Positions 32,561-44,171 of a stretch of 64,000 nt of DNA are shown piece after piece. This stretch comes from Lytechinus pictus (Eukaryota; Echinodermata; Echinoidea; Temnopleuroida; Toxopneustidae): NCBI RefSeq assembly GCF_037042905.1, contig NC_087256.1:25749501-25813500 (forward strand). The letters are read 5' to 3'. The notes below the pieces were generated by a model. That model ran no database searches. It worked only from the letters and a program-made list of their open reading frames with translations, and was not told the DNA's origin. Position 1 is the stretch's first letter. Every line of letters starts with the position of its first letter. Position numbers and translations under genes: made by a program.

Positions 32561-33106
32561 TTCTTAAAGTCATTCTTAACTTATGAACAGCTTTATGAAA
32601 CATCCACCTGGAGCCCGTAACACAAAGCTAAGCAATGATCGTAGAAGAAATTTTCACGATTGATTGCATTGACAACAATGTACAATCAATTGTAAATATC
32701 AATCATACGATAAATCGTTATGCTTTGGGTTACGGAGCCCTGGTCTGGACCAGCGAATTACTGAAGCGGTGTTCCTGCACGCTTGTGGTGCGGACTATTT
32801 TAGTGCGGGCCTCGTGCAAAATTCAAAGCAAAATTATATTTCTGAAAAAGTAAGGACTTGTTATCATGGTTCTCGTCAAAAACCAGTTAATGTTTGCTCG
32901 TTTATTCATACCACGGCATTTTTTTTAATTTTCATTATTATTCCTTTTTTTCAAGGTTTAGATGCAATGTAGATTCGTACATCTAAGTTCAGTGTACTGA
33001 ACTAATCGGTTGAATTGCGTAGGAAATGCCCTTATGTACATTAGCGCATTAACTATCTACAGTGGATCGTTACTATTAGATCTAGCGTTATATTACTGAA
33101 AAATAA

Positions 33107-34764
33107 TATACAAATAGCGAATAGGCATGAGTGCGATGGTGCGAGATTTCGCATGAGGTGAAAGCAAGATGCTCTATTCAACGAGGCGTTAGCCGAGTTG
33201 AATAGAGTGTTTCTTTCTTTCACCGAATGCGAAATCTCGCACCATTGCACGAATAAGAATATTCGCTATTTGTGTTGTACAACGCCTCGGAGTTTAGCGA
33301 ATTTATGAAAAAACAAAGAGTTTTTCCTGCAGTAATCTATTCTATGAAAAGGGAGCAAAAATATGAAAAGCGAAAAGCAAAATCCCACAAGCGAACACCT
33401 CGGGCAGCATTGCGCATTTAGCCAGCAGGCTATACGCGTATTGCACCTGCATTTTTACTGAGCGCAATGAATTGAATCGTATTGTGACGTCACCTCCTAA
33501 AGCCGTGCAACGGTACATTTTGGACGGTACATTTTGGATGGTACGTCTTTTGTGCAACGGTACGAATGTTTGACATTCAGCCTCCCATTTGCTCGCGTAC
33601 AACAAGCTAAGTAGGCGTTGTACAACAATTGACGTACGACCATTTGCGACCTTTTGGTCTCATAAGATCGCGCACAGGCTTTCACAAATGCCACAGCTGT
33701 CGTAAAGCAAACAACCAGTATAACCTGTGCACGAGTAGGTCGCATATGCCCGTATTGTGCTCGTGCGAGTGGTCGTGCGATCACATGCGAGTGTTGCACG
33801 AGGGATTGCGAGTGGTTTCATATCAGTCTCAATAGTTGCACGACTGATTGCATAGTCGTGAGAGTCGACGGGAGACGATGCGATTGCTCGTACCTTTGAA
33901 TGAAACCAGTGCGAGTGTTCGTGTGATTGATGTGAGGTATAGACCAATTTGATCTCAGAGCAATGTAATAAACCTGCACCTTTACAGATTTATGTAACAA
34001 TTAGCAATCCATAATTAAACCACAACCTTAGAAGAGTTTAATTCAAACCCGAATTCAGTATACGGGCCTATTTTGTTGAGGAAGGAATGCCCTTTACCCT
34101 ATTTTCTCTAGGTTTGATTTCGGAAAAGTTTGATTTGTGTTTTAAGACAAAAATATAAACTGATATTGCCCTTTTAATATCGTGCAGTTTATACTACAAT
34201 TTTTTTCTTTTATTTTCTGCCCTCTCTTTTATTTATTCTTAACTCCTATTTTGTAACACCGAGGAAAGGTCGCATACATGCGAATGTAACCATGGTAACG
34301 GTAGTGCAATGCTGTAAGCCGTGTTGCGATCGGTCTTGCAGCAGTCTTATGGCCTATATATTATCGCACCCAGTCGGAAGACTGGTCTCTATATAGGTTG
34401 CTAGCAGATGTGCAAGTGTTGTACGACCTCCAGTCGACTAAACGCGACTACTTAGTTGTGCCATCTCTCTCACGGGCTCTCGTATCAAGTCGTACAAGCG
34501 TACAACGTTGAACAACACTCACACGATGATCGCCCGACCGATGGTACGATCTGATGCGAGTAAATCGATCGTATTTGATCGCGTTTTGATTTTGAACATG
34601 TACAAAGTTCAGATGCGACCAGTCACGGCCAACTCGAGTTCGTGACATCGTCTACAACGACTGCGAGTGCTCCCAAGACACCAAGAGATCGTTCGTGCAA
34701 CAACAAGAAAAAATTGTTGCAGGCGGTCGTAAACTGGTCTTACGTCAATTGTGAAAGGGGCTTT
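33107..34764. mobile_element. Composite insertion unique to unit 2
   Basis: Unit 1 reads straight through the equivalent point (near 28932-28950). The left part (33108-33280) is a strong palindrome: acaaatagcgaata...tattcgctatttgt, gatggtgcgagatttcgcat and its inverse, and an inner ctctattcaac...gttgaatagag. The right part (about 33620-34764) is bounded by acaattgacgtacgacca and its inverse tggtcttacgtcaattgt, then aaaggggcttta. Sequence between is rich in short tcgtgcg/cgcacga words. Probably two nested inverted-repeat elements; the frames of 60-100 codons on both strands look like chance. Confidence 0.65.
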
Positions 34765-34907
34765 ACTTACTGCTCTTCACCATCAAAGCCTTCAAAAATC
34801 CCCTAAAATAGAAGAAGACTCGCCACATTTATTTTATGTGTGATGCAGTCATATCAAAGAAACCAACTTCAAACCGACAGATAATATGTCATTTGAATTA
34901 GTGTATA

Positions 34908-35105
34908 GTAATGGCGGATCCAGGATTTTCTAAAGGGGGGGCACATTTTCCCGAGGAAAATTTGTTTGACAAGCAAAAAAAAAAAAAAAAGGCGGGCACA
35001 CTTGTGTTATAACGGCATTTTTACATTAAATTTTTTGATTGTGCCTCTCAATGGGGGGGGGGGGGGGGGGGCACGGCCCGACAGTGCACCCCCACCCCCT
35101 GGATT
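34908..35105. mobile_element. hAT MITE, unit 2 copy, right end lost
   Basis: This copy of 29177-29383 has a worn left end (taatggcggatccagg) and an 18-G run. The right end is truncated at ccccctggatt, where a deletion joins it to later unit sequence. Confidence 0.75.
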
Positions 35106-35680
35106 GGATCGAAGACGAATTATTATTTATTATTTGTATTATTGTTATTATATTATTGTCATCATTATCATTATTATCATTTTTTTTCGACCAAATTGTA
35201 AAATGTGAATACAAAAATACATTTTGAATGATTAAACATACATAAGTAAAATGACAGAAAAAAAGAAGAGAGTTCATAATCATGTAACATTCAATACCGT
35301 TGCCCAATATTGTCTTTAATTTCGTTATGAGATAAATGTAGCTAACTGAGAATCATAATTATTTACAGCGAAGCAAGTCAAGCATGAATTCTTGCTTTAT
35401 AACTTTTTCCTCCTCGTAGGGAGACTTAGCTTCATGAATTAAGATGTTGTTCCTCGGTGGAATTTGCAAGAATAATCTTCATGCACATTATAATTATAGG
35501 CACTATGCATGACGTCATAATTTTGTAGAATGGCAAGCCATTTTGCTCTTAAGCTGCTACGCATTGAATCTAATGAATAAATCAAGTTTATATCTATCAT
35601 TCTTGTCAAATAAAGTACCTTCACACCAACAAACAAATTAAAATGGTTTAATGGAATTCAAGAAAGTAGTATCTCAGTCA

Positions 35681-35990
35681 CATTTTTTTCAATTAGTTTT
35701 CCAAATTAAGAATATCTTCCTTGTCTCTTTTGTATCACAGATAGAAAGTTAATCCTATTAAGGGTGAGTTCTCTTTGAGATAAAGGAAGAAAAATACGAA
35801 AAAAATATTGGTGAAGATTTGATTGGTGAATGAATTATGATTGATTATGAATTATCTAAGTTGTAATTTTGTGACGTCATAATTTTGTGAGCACCTTTAC
35901 CATATACATGCATGAGTCATGTAATATAAATTCCCAAAAAATAACTTTTAATATAATATGATGAATAAAAAAAAAATTCATAAAAGGGGA
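35681..35990. other. Gene-free flank beyond unit 2
   Basis: AT-rich sequence with nothing recognisable, leading into the minisatellite. Confidence 0.5.
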
Positions 35991-35994
35991 TATG

Positions 35995-36365
35995 GAATGA
36001 TGTCTGACGGAATATACATTCATGGAATGTGTCTGATGGAATATACATTTATTGAATATGCCTGATGGAATATACATTTATGGAATGTGTCTGGTGGAAT
36101 ATACATTTATGGAATGTGTCTGATGGAATATACATTCATGGAATGTGTCTGGTGGAATATACATTCATGGAATGTGTCTGATGGAATATACATTTATTGA
36201 ATATGTCTGATGGAATATACATTCATGGAATGTGTCTGATGGGATATACATTATTGAATTGTCTGATGGAATATACATTTATTGAATTGTCTGATGGAAT
36301 ATACATTTATGGAATGCATGTGTCTAATAGAATATACATTCTTGGAATGTGTCTGATGATTTATC
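35995..36365 (+). repeat. Minisatellite, about 30-bp unit, 12-13 copies
   Basis: Imperfect units of ctgatggaatatacattyat + ggaatgtgt, 24-34 bp each. In one frame they read as repeated SDGIYIHGM-like peptides, but frame breaks between units show it is not coding. Confidence 0.92.
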
Positions 36366-36890
36366 CACTGCACAAATAAAATCGCTTTAAATATTGAGAA
36401 AATTACATTTTTGTGAATGTCGTCTGTGACGTCGCAGAATAATAACTTTCAAACGCCATAATTTCGATTTTCTCTTATGTTTCTACTTTATCTAAAACCA
36501 GCTTATGATATGCTCAATATTACAATTTCATTCATTGTTTGGTAATGAATGTTTCTCTCAAAAGACCTTAGTTACCATTTCTTTATCGAGCAATCTACAT
36601 GAAAGATGACTATGATGTTATAGATTGATGTGGAAATTGTAATTATGACCAGATATCAGGAAGCATAAAATTAGTGTAAAATTGGATTTAAGTCTTTAAA
36701 AGCATTCTATCGGCACAGTCAATGATATTTGTCCTTATTTGATGAAATTCTTCTTCTCTCTTCAGTTCTCTTCTATATCTTCATCCAGTGCTAAGTTTGA
36801 CAATATTTGTGTCCTCTTTGAACAATATTCTTTGTCATGCGCATGATGTGTTTAATTTCAGTCTGTTTTGATATGTTGTTCATTTTCCAA
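36366..36890. other. Gene-free stretch
   Basis: No supported gene or repeat was found. Confidence 0.45.
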
Positions 36891-37145
36891 CACTCTAAAA
36901 AAAATATTGGGTAAAAGTGCTCCATGAGGGTAATTGTGTGTCCAACCATTATTGGGCATTTCTTTGGGGCATTTTTATGTATCCAGTGTGATGAAAAATT
37001 TGCCCATTCTAAAGGAATTGCTGCTTATTTTTTAAATATTACTGGACAATATGCTACCCGCATTGGGTAAAATACCGCCCCAAATTGGTTGGACACTTTA
37101 CCCTCGTGGTGGTAAAATTTTTACCCAATATTTTTTTTTACAGTG
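36891..37145. mobile_element. Palindromic MITE (cactctaaaaaaaatattggg ends)
   Basis: The left end cactctaaaaaaaatattgg and right end ccaatatttttttttacagtg are inverted; gtaaaagtgctccatgaggg and ccctcgtggtggtaaaa give a second symmetric block. The ends resemble those of the MITE at 49366-49616 (cac.g.aaaaa). No clear target duplication. Confidence 0.75.
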
Positions 37146-38290
37146 AATGGAACATTCATTACCTATGAATGTCATAATCTCGAAGAAAGTGGAGCGTACA
37201 AATTAATATATCTTGCAAGGATTATGATTTAGTCGGTGACACATGAAATAATAATACATGAAGTACAACTAAGCAGATCCTGCAAGCGTAAGATTCATTT
37301 TGATATATTTTGATAAAAAACATTAGTAGAGTAATTCAATGAAACCAGAGCTTATAACACATAGGATAATATAGAATAACTATTATTCCAGAATTGAACA
37401 TGAGAATATGGGTATCTAGTTGGCCATTTTTTTTTCAGATATCATAAGAAATAGGGTTCTTGTACAAAAAGTACAGATTCGTCCTTGTAATAGATTGCAA
37501 TTTAATTGTTATCATCAGCAAGTAAATGAAATGATATATTTTTTGTGGTTATACATGTTAAATGAAAAGACAGATTTGGAACTATTTGTGTAATCGACTG
37601 TCGCAGCAGCAAACCTCGTTGGATCTTGAAGTCGTTCAATTTTCTTTATTCGTCATGTTCGTCGCGAAGCCGTAACTTTGAGATCCGTCGCTAAAAACAA
37701 ACACTCTACTCACCCGGTATTTAATTTGAATTTCATGCTTTTCATATTAAAAACAGACAAATTCGAGTGTTTTGTACTATATGGCTACCATATAGCATTG
37801 CACTCTCTTGTATTATTATAGTAGTATTATTGTTATTTCTCCGTTTGCTGCCAATTAGTAATCGCAGTCATTGCCGCTAGAGTTTCTTCTAATATTTAAG
37901 AAGAAATTAAATATTGTATCGTTTATGGCTGTAGACAATTATGTTTAATAATGTGTACTATCGAGAAACAATTTACTGTGTTAATATTTCCAAGACCTAA
38001 TTTTAGTTTCTTTTTAAAAGAATTAATCCAGATATTAATATAGATCATATTACGGTATACTGCTCCATTATTTCATGTGTGGTTGGTCCAACTAATTAGA
38101 GAATTGACAAGTTTAACAACTTGCTATTGTAATGAAAGATAGCAGCAATAAGTATGATGAGGATGGAAGAAGTGCGTTGGTGAATGGAGGCCTCGGATAG
38201 AATTGGCGAAAAATGGCAAGAGTAAAAGAGTGTACAATGGGAAGGGACAAGGAAGAAAAGAGTGAAGGAGAAAGAGGGAAAAGAGAGATA
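37146..38290. other. Gene-free stretch
   Basis: AT-rich sequence with no recognisable coding or repeat structure. Confidence 0.45.
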
Positions 38291-38297
38291 GATAAAT

Positions 38298-38482
38298 GAG
38301 TGTGTGTGTGTGTGTGTGTTGTGCGTGTAGGGGTGTGTATGGTGTGTGTGAGGGTGTGTGTGTGTGTGAGAGAGAGAGAGGGGGGAGAATGACAAATAGT
38401 TATCACACAGTGTGTATGTTCTGTGCATGTCTCGTGCGTGTGTGTGTGTGTGGGGGGGGGGGGTGGGTGGGTGGGTGGGCAC
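38298..38482 (+). repeat. (TG)n and GT/G-rich microsatellites
   Basis: Two TG-rich tracts (38298-38370 and 38438-38482) are joined by a GA-rich patch; the second ends in a G10 run and gtgg repeats. H/T/P-rich minus-strand frames here are artefacts. Confidence 0.9.
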
Positions 38483-38777
38483 CAGGGTGTGGGCATTCCC
38501 TCTCTCCCCCGCTGTCCCTCTTGTTTTATCTGTCTCTTTCTTTCTTTCTCTCTTTCTCCCTAACTATCTATCAGTCTACAGATGGACCCATCATCACATC
38601 CTTTATCATGTTTTTTTTTCAGTGTAATATTTATCAAAGTTTACTTCATTCCGTTTTTTGTTCTTTTTTTTACCGCTCTTATTTCCCCCCTCTCAATAAT
38701 TTCTCTTTCAATGCTTGCCCCCTCCCCATCCATCCCTCTCACCGTCTTTGAGCCTTAATCAAAGTAGTAAATAAATC

Positions 38778-39194
38778 ATGAAATCCACATTACAAATGGT
38801 TAATCAAAATTTCATGCTTGTCAGAATTGGAAAGGCTGCTGATGACATCTGTCGACTGTGTTCTGCTAATCGAGAAGATGTAGAACACTTTGTTTCATCA
38901 TGTCCAGCCACTGCATCTGTGCGCCGTGACCTCATCAACCGCATAAAGGAAAATGATAATACTAGACAATTTGTAAGCTTCTTTGAGACAGACCCTCAGT
39001 TTCTAGAGTGTATTCTCTTTCTTCCCCCTGTGCACCTCAGCAATGCCAGTAAACCCAGCTCCACACACTTATTCTATACTTCATCCGCAACCTTCACACA
39101 ACCCGCCAAAACCTCCTCAGCAGCTTTCCTAGCTCTAACAACCCTTAGGAAGTGTCTACATTCTTCTACTGATACTAGCGATCTCCGACCTTAA
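38778..39194 (+). pseudogene. Retroelement-type C-terminal fragment with C-C-H-C knuckle
   Basis: A 138-codon open frame carries ICRLCSANREDVEHFVSSCPA, a C-x2-C-x7-H-x4-C arrangement (about residues 25-41) like the knuckle that follows the reverse transcriptase in many LINEs. The preceding MVNQNFMLVRIGKAADD also fits that context. The rest is Ser/Thr-rich without features, and no reverse transcriptase is seen upstream. It could be the end of a truncated LINE or, less likely, a host exon. Confidence 0.45.
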
Positions 39195-39850
39195 CGGAGG
39201 AAGGATACAAAAGAGAGAGAGCTTGGTGTACATTTTCTATAGAATTCATAAATTCAATGGAGGATATTGAGATGTAACGCATAGAATATTGATCATTCGG
39301 TTAAAACAATAACATATTGATACAATGAATACATTCATCTATGTACATGACCAACATTGGGGTGATATTAAAGGCCTATAATGTTGGGGTCTGGGTATTG
39401 CTTGATTGGCAGCTAAACGACCAAATTATAGTGTGTGGGTTTTTTTTCGAAGAGAATCAGACGATCCTCCTTTCTCCTCTTCTATGTCCCTGTTAGATGA
39501 GTTCGAAAGTTATTTAAGCAGCTTATGTATTTTCTCCACTGGGAGTGAATATACACCATCATCGTATAAATTTTTCATACATAATCTCTAATACTAGACC
39601 TACATCAAAGGGCCATGCCTATAAAACCCTGTGAAACGATTACGTTCGAGTATTAACTCATAAACTAAAATTTAACCGGCGACTTAAACGTAGAATTGCG
39701 GCTAATAGTATTAAGTTTTAAATGCTGATACATTACTGCTAATTTACAAGTATATACTTCCACTTGCTTAGACATCTTTTTTTTATTATAAAACACGAAA
39801 CTTAGATGAACTGAAAGAAATAATGAAGAAGACGATGGAGAAGTAGGCAG
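39195..39850. other. Gene-free stretch
   Basis: Nothing supported; a short frame at 39406-39591 has no recognisable feature. Confidence 0.45.
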
Positions 39851-40122
39851 GGCCCTGGGAACGATTTTTTTTTCACTGGGGTGCTGATGTAAATGTGAAA
39901 TGCCCCCCCAAAAAATTTCACTACAAAATGGAGATCAAATCGGTCCCGAGAAATTTAAAATGCAAAAAAAAAAGGAAAATGAAAAAAAAAGTTTCATTTC
40001 ACAATGAAGGTCATTTTGATTACATTATTTTTCAATTTTTACACATCTTCCGGAATACCTGGGGGTGCTGTCTATGTAGAATAATACACGAGCACCCCAT
40101 CAGTCCCGCTTCCCAGGACCAT
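39850..40122. mobile_element. Probable MITE (gggccctgggaacg ends)
   Basis: agggccctgggaacg at the left and cgcttcccaggacc at the right are imperfect inverses. Inner gggtgctgatgt / agcaccccatcag segments add symmetry. It lies directly beside the polypurine tract. Confidence 0.5.
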
Positions 40123-40638
40123 GAAAGAAGAAGAATGAGGAGAAGAATGAAAAGAAGAAGAAGAAGAAAAATGAGAAGAAGAAGAAGGAAAAGAAGAAGA
40201 ATAAGAAGAAGAAGGAAAAAAATAATAAGTAGAAAAATGAGAAGAAGAAGGAAGAGAAGAAGAATGAGCAGAAGAAGAAGGAAAAAAAGAAGAAAATGAA
40301 ATAAGAAGAATAAGAATGAGAAGAAGAAGGAAAAGAAGAAGAAGAATGAGAAGAAGAAGAATGAAAAGAAGAAGAAGAAGAAAAATGAGTAGAAGAAGAA
40401 GGAAAAGAAGAAGAAGAGGGGAAAAAAGAAAATGAAAGAAGAAGAAGAATAAGAATGAGAAGAAGAAGGAAAAGAAGAAGAATGAGCAGAAGAAGAAGGA
40501 AAAAAAGAAGAAAATGAAATAAGAAGAATAAGAATGAGAAGAAGAAGGAAAAGAAGAAGAAGAATGAGAAGCAGAAGAAAAAGAAGAAGAAAAAAGAAGA
40601 AGGAAAAGAAGAAGAAAATGAAAAAGAAGAAGAAGAAT
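40123..40638 (+). repeat. 510-bp polypurine (GAA-rich) tract
   Basis: Almost uninterrupted purine sequence of aag/gaa units, broken by occasional T in atgag or aataag. Segments recur internally (the aagaatgagcagaagaagaa phrase near 40259 and 40477), indicating larger-scale duplication. A 190-codon F/S-rich minus frame is an artefact. Such mirror-repeat purine tracts can form triplex DNA. Confidence 0.95.
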
Positions 40639-40682
40639 TTGTCACCTTTACAGTGTAAGTTGTCTTGCCCAATATCTCCCTA

Positions 40683-40895
40683 CAGTGGCGTACCTAGGAT
40701 TTTCCACAGGGGGGGCAAATTCGTCCGCCAAAAAATTTGACAAGCAAAAAAAAAAAAGGTCTTCAACCACAAATAAAGGATTTCGTACCAAAAAAAAAAT
40801 TGACAAGCAAAAAAAAAAAAAAAAAAAGGTCTTCAAGACTCGTCAGGGGGGCAATCTGCCCCCTCTGTCCCCCCCCCCCCGTAGGTACGCTAGTG
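40683..40895. mobile_element. hAT MITE with exact 8-bp target duplication
   Basis: Ends cagtggcgtacctagg and gtaggtacgctagtg; duplication TCTCCCTA at 40675-40682 and 40896-40903. It contains a repeated tgacaagcaaaaaaa / aggtcttcaa segment and G/C runs. 213 bp. Confidence 0.92.
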
Positions 40896-40903
40896 TCTCC
40901 CTA

Positions 40904-41960
40904 TGAAAATACCCTGATACCGCCCCAGCTTTTGGTCAAAAGAATTCTGAATTCCAAGTCACTTCAGGTCCGGCTGGAATAGAATCCAAGGCAACTCAAA
41001 GTGATTAAGTGCCCCTTAATATCTTTACTTAATATAATGACTATGAGGATTGAAATCGGCTTAATAGTCTTTCTGGATAATATGCAATGATTCAATGGGA
41101 TAGTATTCTTTTGGGAGTTTCCTTGAAATTGAAAAATATAATTTATCATGTATATTATGATGGACCGTGCGACAATGGAAATATGAATCATACATTAAAA
41201 GAAAATTGTGTAAATGAGAACAGAATGAGAGAGAAATAGACAGAGAACGAGAAAAAAGGAGAAGAGTGAGAGGGGGTAGTGAGAGAGAGATTGAGAGATG
41301 GATGAGAGGGGAGGGTGGTTGAGGTTTTCAAATCAGAGTCAGGTATGAATGGTTAAAAGGCAATCAAAATAGAAAGCCTATCAAAACAGAGGTTGAAATA
41401 GGTTTTAAACCAAAAGCCAAGATTGTACTTGGAATGTCGTTGGAACCCCCTCCTCGATTTCACGAAAATGGTATTCTAGTTTTATTTTAGAATTTTTTTA
41501 TATACCTATTTGACATTTTGGCCAGCTCGATTTGCTTTCTCCCATATTTTATTAATAGACTACTACTTTCAAGCCCTCAGTCATTTTAATATATGAAAAA
41601 AACGAGTTTAACAGAAAAATACACAAAAATATTTAACAATTTTTATTCGAAGTTCAGAAAATGTAGGCCTACTCTTTATCCATTAACTGATTTCACAGAT
41701 GACTCATAGTTTAGGGGTGGTTTTCATGAATTGAAAATCGCAATGCTAAATCTTCGGTTGATATCAACATCGAGTACTACAATCCTCATCTTATTTTCTA
41801 TTATTTCTTCATCAATTGAAGACTTCATGGACTTCGGAGAGCCGGTCAGTCACCCCCCCCCCTCCCCTCCCATTTTGTGGAGCATCATAGCTTATCGCTC
41901 TCCCCTACCACCACAACTAGATTTATCCTCCCCCCTTCAGCAGAAAAAACCCTGTCATAG
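40904..41960. other. Gene-free stretch
   Basis: No gene supported. A GA-rich patch lies near 41220-41320. Confidence 0.45.
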
Positions 41961-41961
41961 T

Positions 41962-42300
41962 AATGGTAAAACGGTCTAACTCGAAAATTTGACTTTTTGA
42001 GGTAAATTCGCTTTCCTTCCAATGTGAGGTCGCTCTTTCCAATGGTGCTATCGAGAAAATCCCATCATGTTTTGATTTAGAGATAATTTCCGCTATCTTG
42101 GTACTTTTTTTGTATTTTTCCTTCAGATTTGATGGTAAAATGGTCTATCTTTGAGTTAGCCCATTGTCGGTAATATCGTTTGGAGGTAAAACGACCTATC
42201 TTTTACATAAACCTTTTGACCTTCGTAATTGAGATTTTTGAATCGTCGCTGTCAGATGGTAAAATGATCTATCTTCGAGATAGACCAGTTTACTGCCAAG
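41962..42300 (+). repeat. Degenerate repeats of ggtaaaayggtctatctt
   Basis: Four spaced copies of a ggtaaaa-gyrtctatctt-like motif occur near 41964, 42131, 42186 and 42256; the last is followed by its own inverse (cgagatagaccagtttac). Purpose unknown. Confidence 0.4.
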
Positions 42301-42709
42301 TCACTGTGAGTTGATCTGAGCCAACTCCAACAATGCGCAATGAGGATTTTAATTTAGTAAGATATGAATCTGCAATATATATATGAAGTGGAATAATGTG
42401 AAATGGTGTGGGAAGGGGGCCGTTTTCGTGTATAAAAGTGTTGCCTGGATTTTCTCCAAGAAGCACATTAACGCGCGTTAAAGGGTCAAAAGCATCACCC
42501 ACGAGGACGGTTGGACGTTTTAAGTGGGGATCATCATAGAGCGCTTCTCAAGAGCAAATGCACAGCAGATATTGGTCTATATAGAAATAACTCGGCCTGT
42601 GATGATTTAATTTATGATTTCAAATCATTCGTAGAAGGTGATTCTGTGGATAGCTGCTGCAGCAGTATAAAGACTTAACGTAGCCATGTCGTGTTGAATA
42701 TACTTGATT

Positions 42710-43483
42710 CAGTGGCGGATCCGGGGGGGGGGGGACATCGGCCCGTGCGCCCCCCCCCCCCACGCGTACACTCGTCAAGGGTATCAAAAACACCGATTTA
42801 AAAAAAAAGGGTGGTTTTGAAAGACTGGTCAATGGTTAATCGCGGGGTCAAACGTATTTAGGTTATTTTTTTCCACAACTTTTTTTTTCTAAGACTAGCC
42901 CAAACGTGTTTAGGGTATGTTTTTTTTCCCTGGGGCTTTTTCCTCCTCGTTTTTTAAAAGTGTTCAGGTTTTTCCTGATTGTGGTATTTTAACCCTAACT
43001 GCACTGGGGGGGGGGGGGGAGGGGTATGCAACACCCATGAATAAAGTTTTGTCTATATTTAAATATCTTGTTAGCAAAAAGACAAAACTTGTTTAGAGGT
43101 CATATTCTGGCGACAACTTGTTAAGGGGCCAAAATGTGTTAATGAAGCTCGCGAAAAACCTTGTAAGGGAAATAGTTTGCACATATAGAAAAACTCGTTT
43201 AGGTGGCGTTTGGAAATAATTTGGCCACGCGTGTGTACAGTTATACATTTGTCTGGCCCCCCGGGGGTTCGCCCCCTTTTGAGAGCCATAACACTGAAAA
43301 TTGTAAATGTATTGTAAATATGTGTGCCCCCTTTGAAAGTCACTGCATGTATTTTTAACGGGAATTTGTAGTTCATATACTAGTATATATACTAGTGAGG
43401 ACCCCCCCCCCCTTATTTTTTACTTGTCAAATTTTCCTCGGGAAAACGTGCCCCCCTTTTGGAAAATCCTGGATCCGCCCCTG
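42710..43483. mobile_element. hAT MITE with exact 8-bp target duplication
   Basis: Ends cagtggcggatccggg and cctggatccgcccctg; duplication ACTTGATT at 42702-42709 and 43484-43491. G and C runs lie inside the left end and a C run near the right. 774 bp, no coding capacity. Confidence 0.92.
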
Positions 43484-43491
43484 ACTTGATT

Positions 43492-44163
43492 TCAATTAAT
43501 TTCTTTAATACGGAATGTGAATAAATAATATAACATACACTGTATATTGTCTTGTGTTTTGGTTAATAATCCAACGCAGGGCATAGACTCTTGGCACAGC
43601 ATTGAGGGGCATCGAATGTAAAAAAAAGGAGAAGAAGGGAAATCGACTGTTTAGTTTGAACATCAATCAAGTTAAGAGTTCAGGTCAGAAATTAAAAAAA
43701 TTCAACTCGCACTTCACAACTGCATTATTAATTTTGATTGGTGAGATTATGTACAATATCATCGTCATTGGTCACTGCAAAATTAATTGCCAAAGCAACA
43801 ATAGATAAATGGGATAGATTGGATTTATATGCAAATGACACGGGGTAGGAAGGTTAGCTAATTGCTCTAACTCCATATAAATATTTGTCAATGCAGTCAG
43901 GGGCGCATCTGTGTTCGACGAGAAACAGTTTTTACCTTCGATTAATATTTAGCGTATAACGGGTTTCCCATGTAGGACATTAAACCTGTATCTCGTTGAT
44001 TTAACTAGGCGCAACTCCGGGGCATTTTCTCCGTCGACAGTAATATTGCTCCGCAGTAGATTCAACGCACCAATGGAATGACCAACTTCAACCCTGGATT
44101 ATACCATTTTCTAAATATAACCCTAAACCTAACATAAAACCCTTTTGCAACCCTTGTAACATA
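43492..44163. other. Gene-free stretch with decayed satellite unit
   Basis: Around 43690-43745 a worn copy of the hAT satellite unit (ttcaactcgcacttcacaactgc followed by attggtgagatt) can be recognised. Nothing else is supported. Confidence 0.4.
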
Positions 44164-44171
44164 CCTTGTGG

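Larger units (their letters stand above)
30208..35680 (+). repeat. Segmental duplication unit 2 (GPCR unit)
   Basis: It is head-to-tail with unit 1 and collinear with it apart from insertions and deletions. Unit-specific features are the 1.66-kb insertion at 33107-34764 and a deletion of the block equivalent to about 29385-29645. The right edge is gaattcaagaaagtagtatctc near 35680. Confidence 0.85.

Noticed and set aside
34448-34648. Arg-rich minus-strand frame in the unit 2 insertion
   Set aside because: It is short, lies inside repeated tcgtgcg-type sequence and has no counterpart elsewhere.
35995-36365. CRISPR-like array of about 30-bp repeats
   Set aside because: Units are contiguous with no unique spacers and the genome is animal; it is a minisatellite.
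40100-40672. 190-codon Phe/Ser-rich minus-strand frame and Arg/Lys-rich plus-strand frames
   Set aside because: They are produced by the polypurine tract; composition alone explains the absence of stops.
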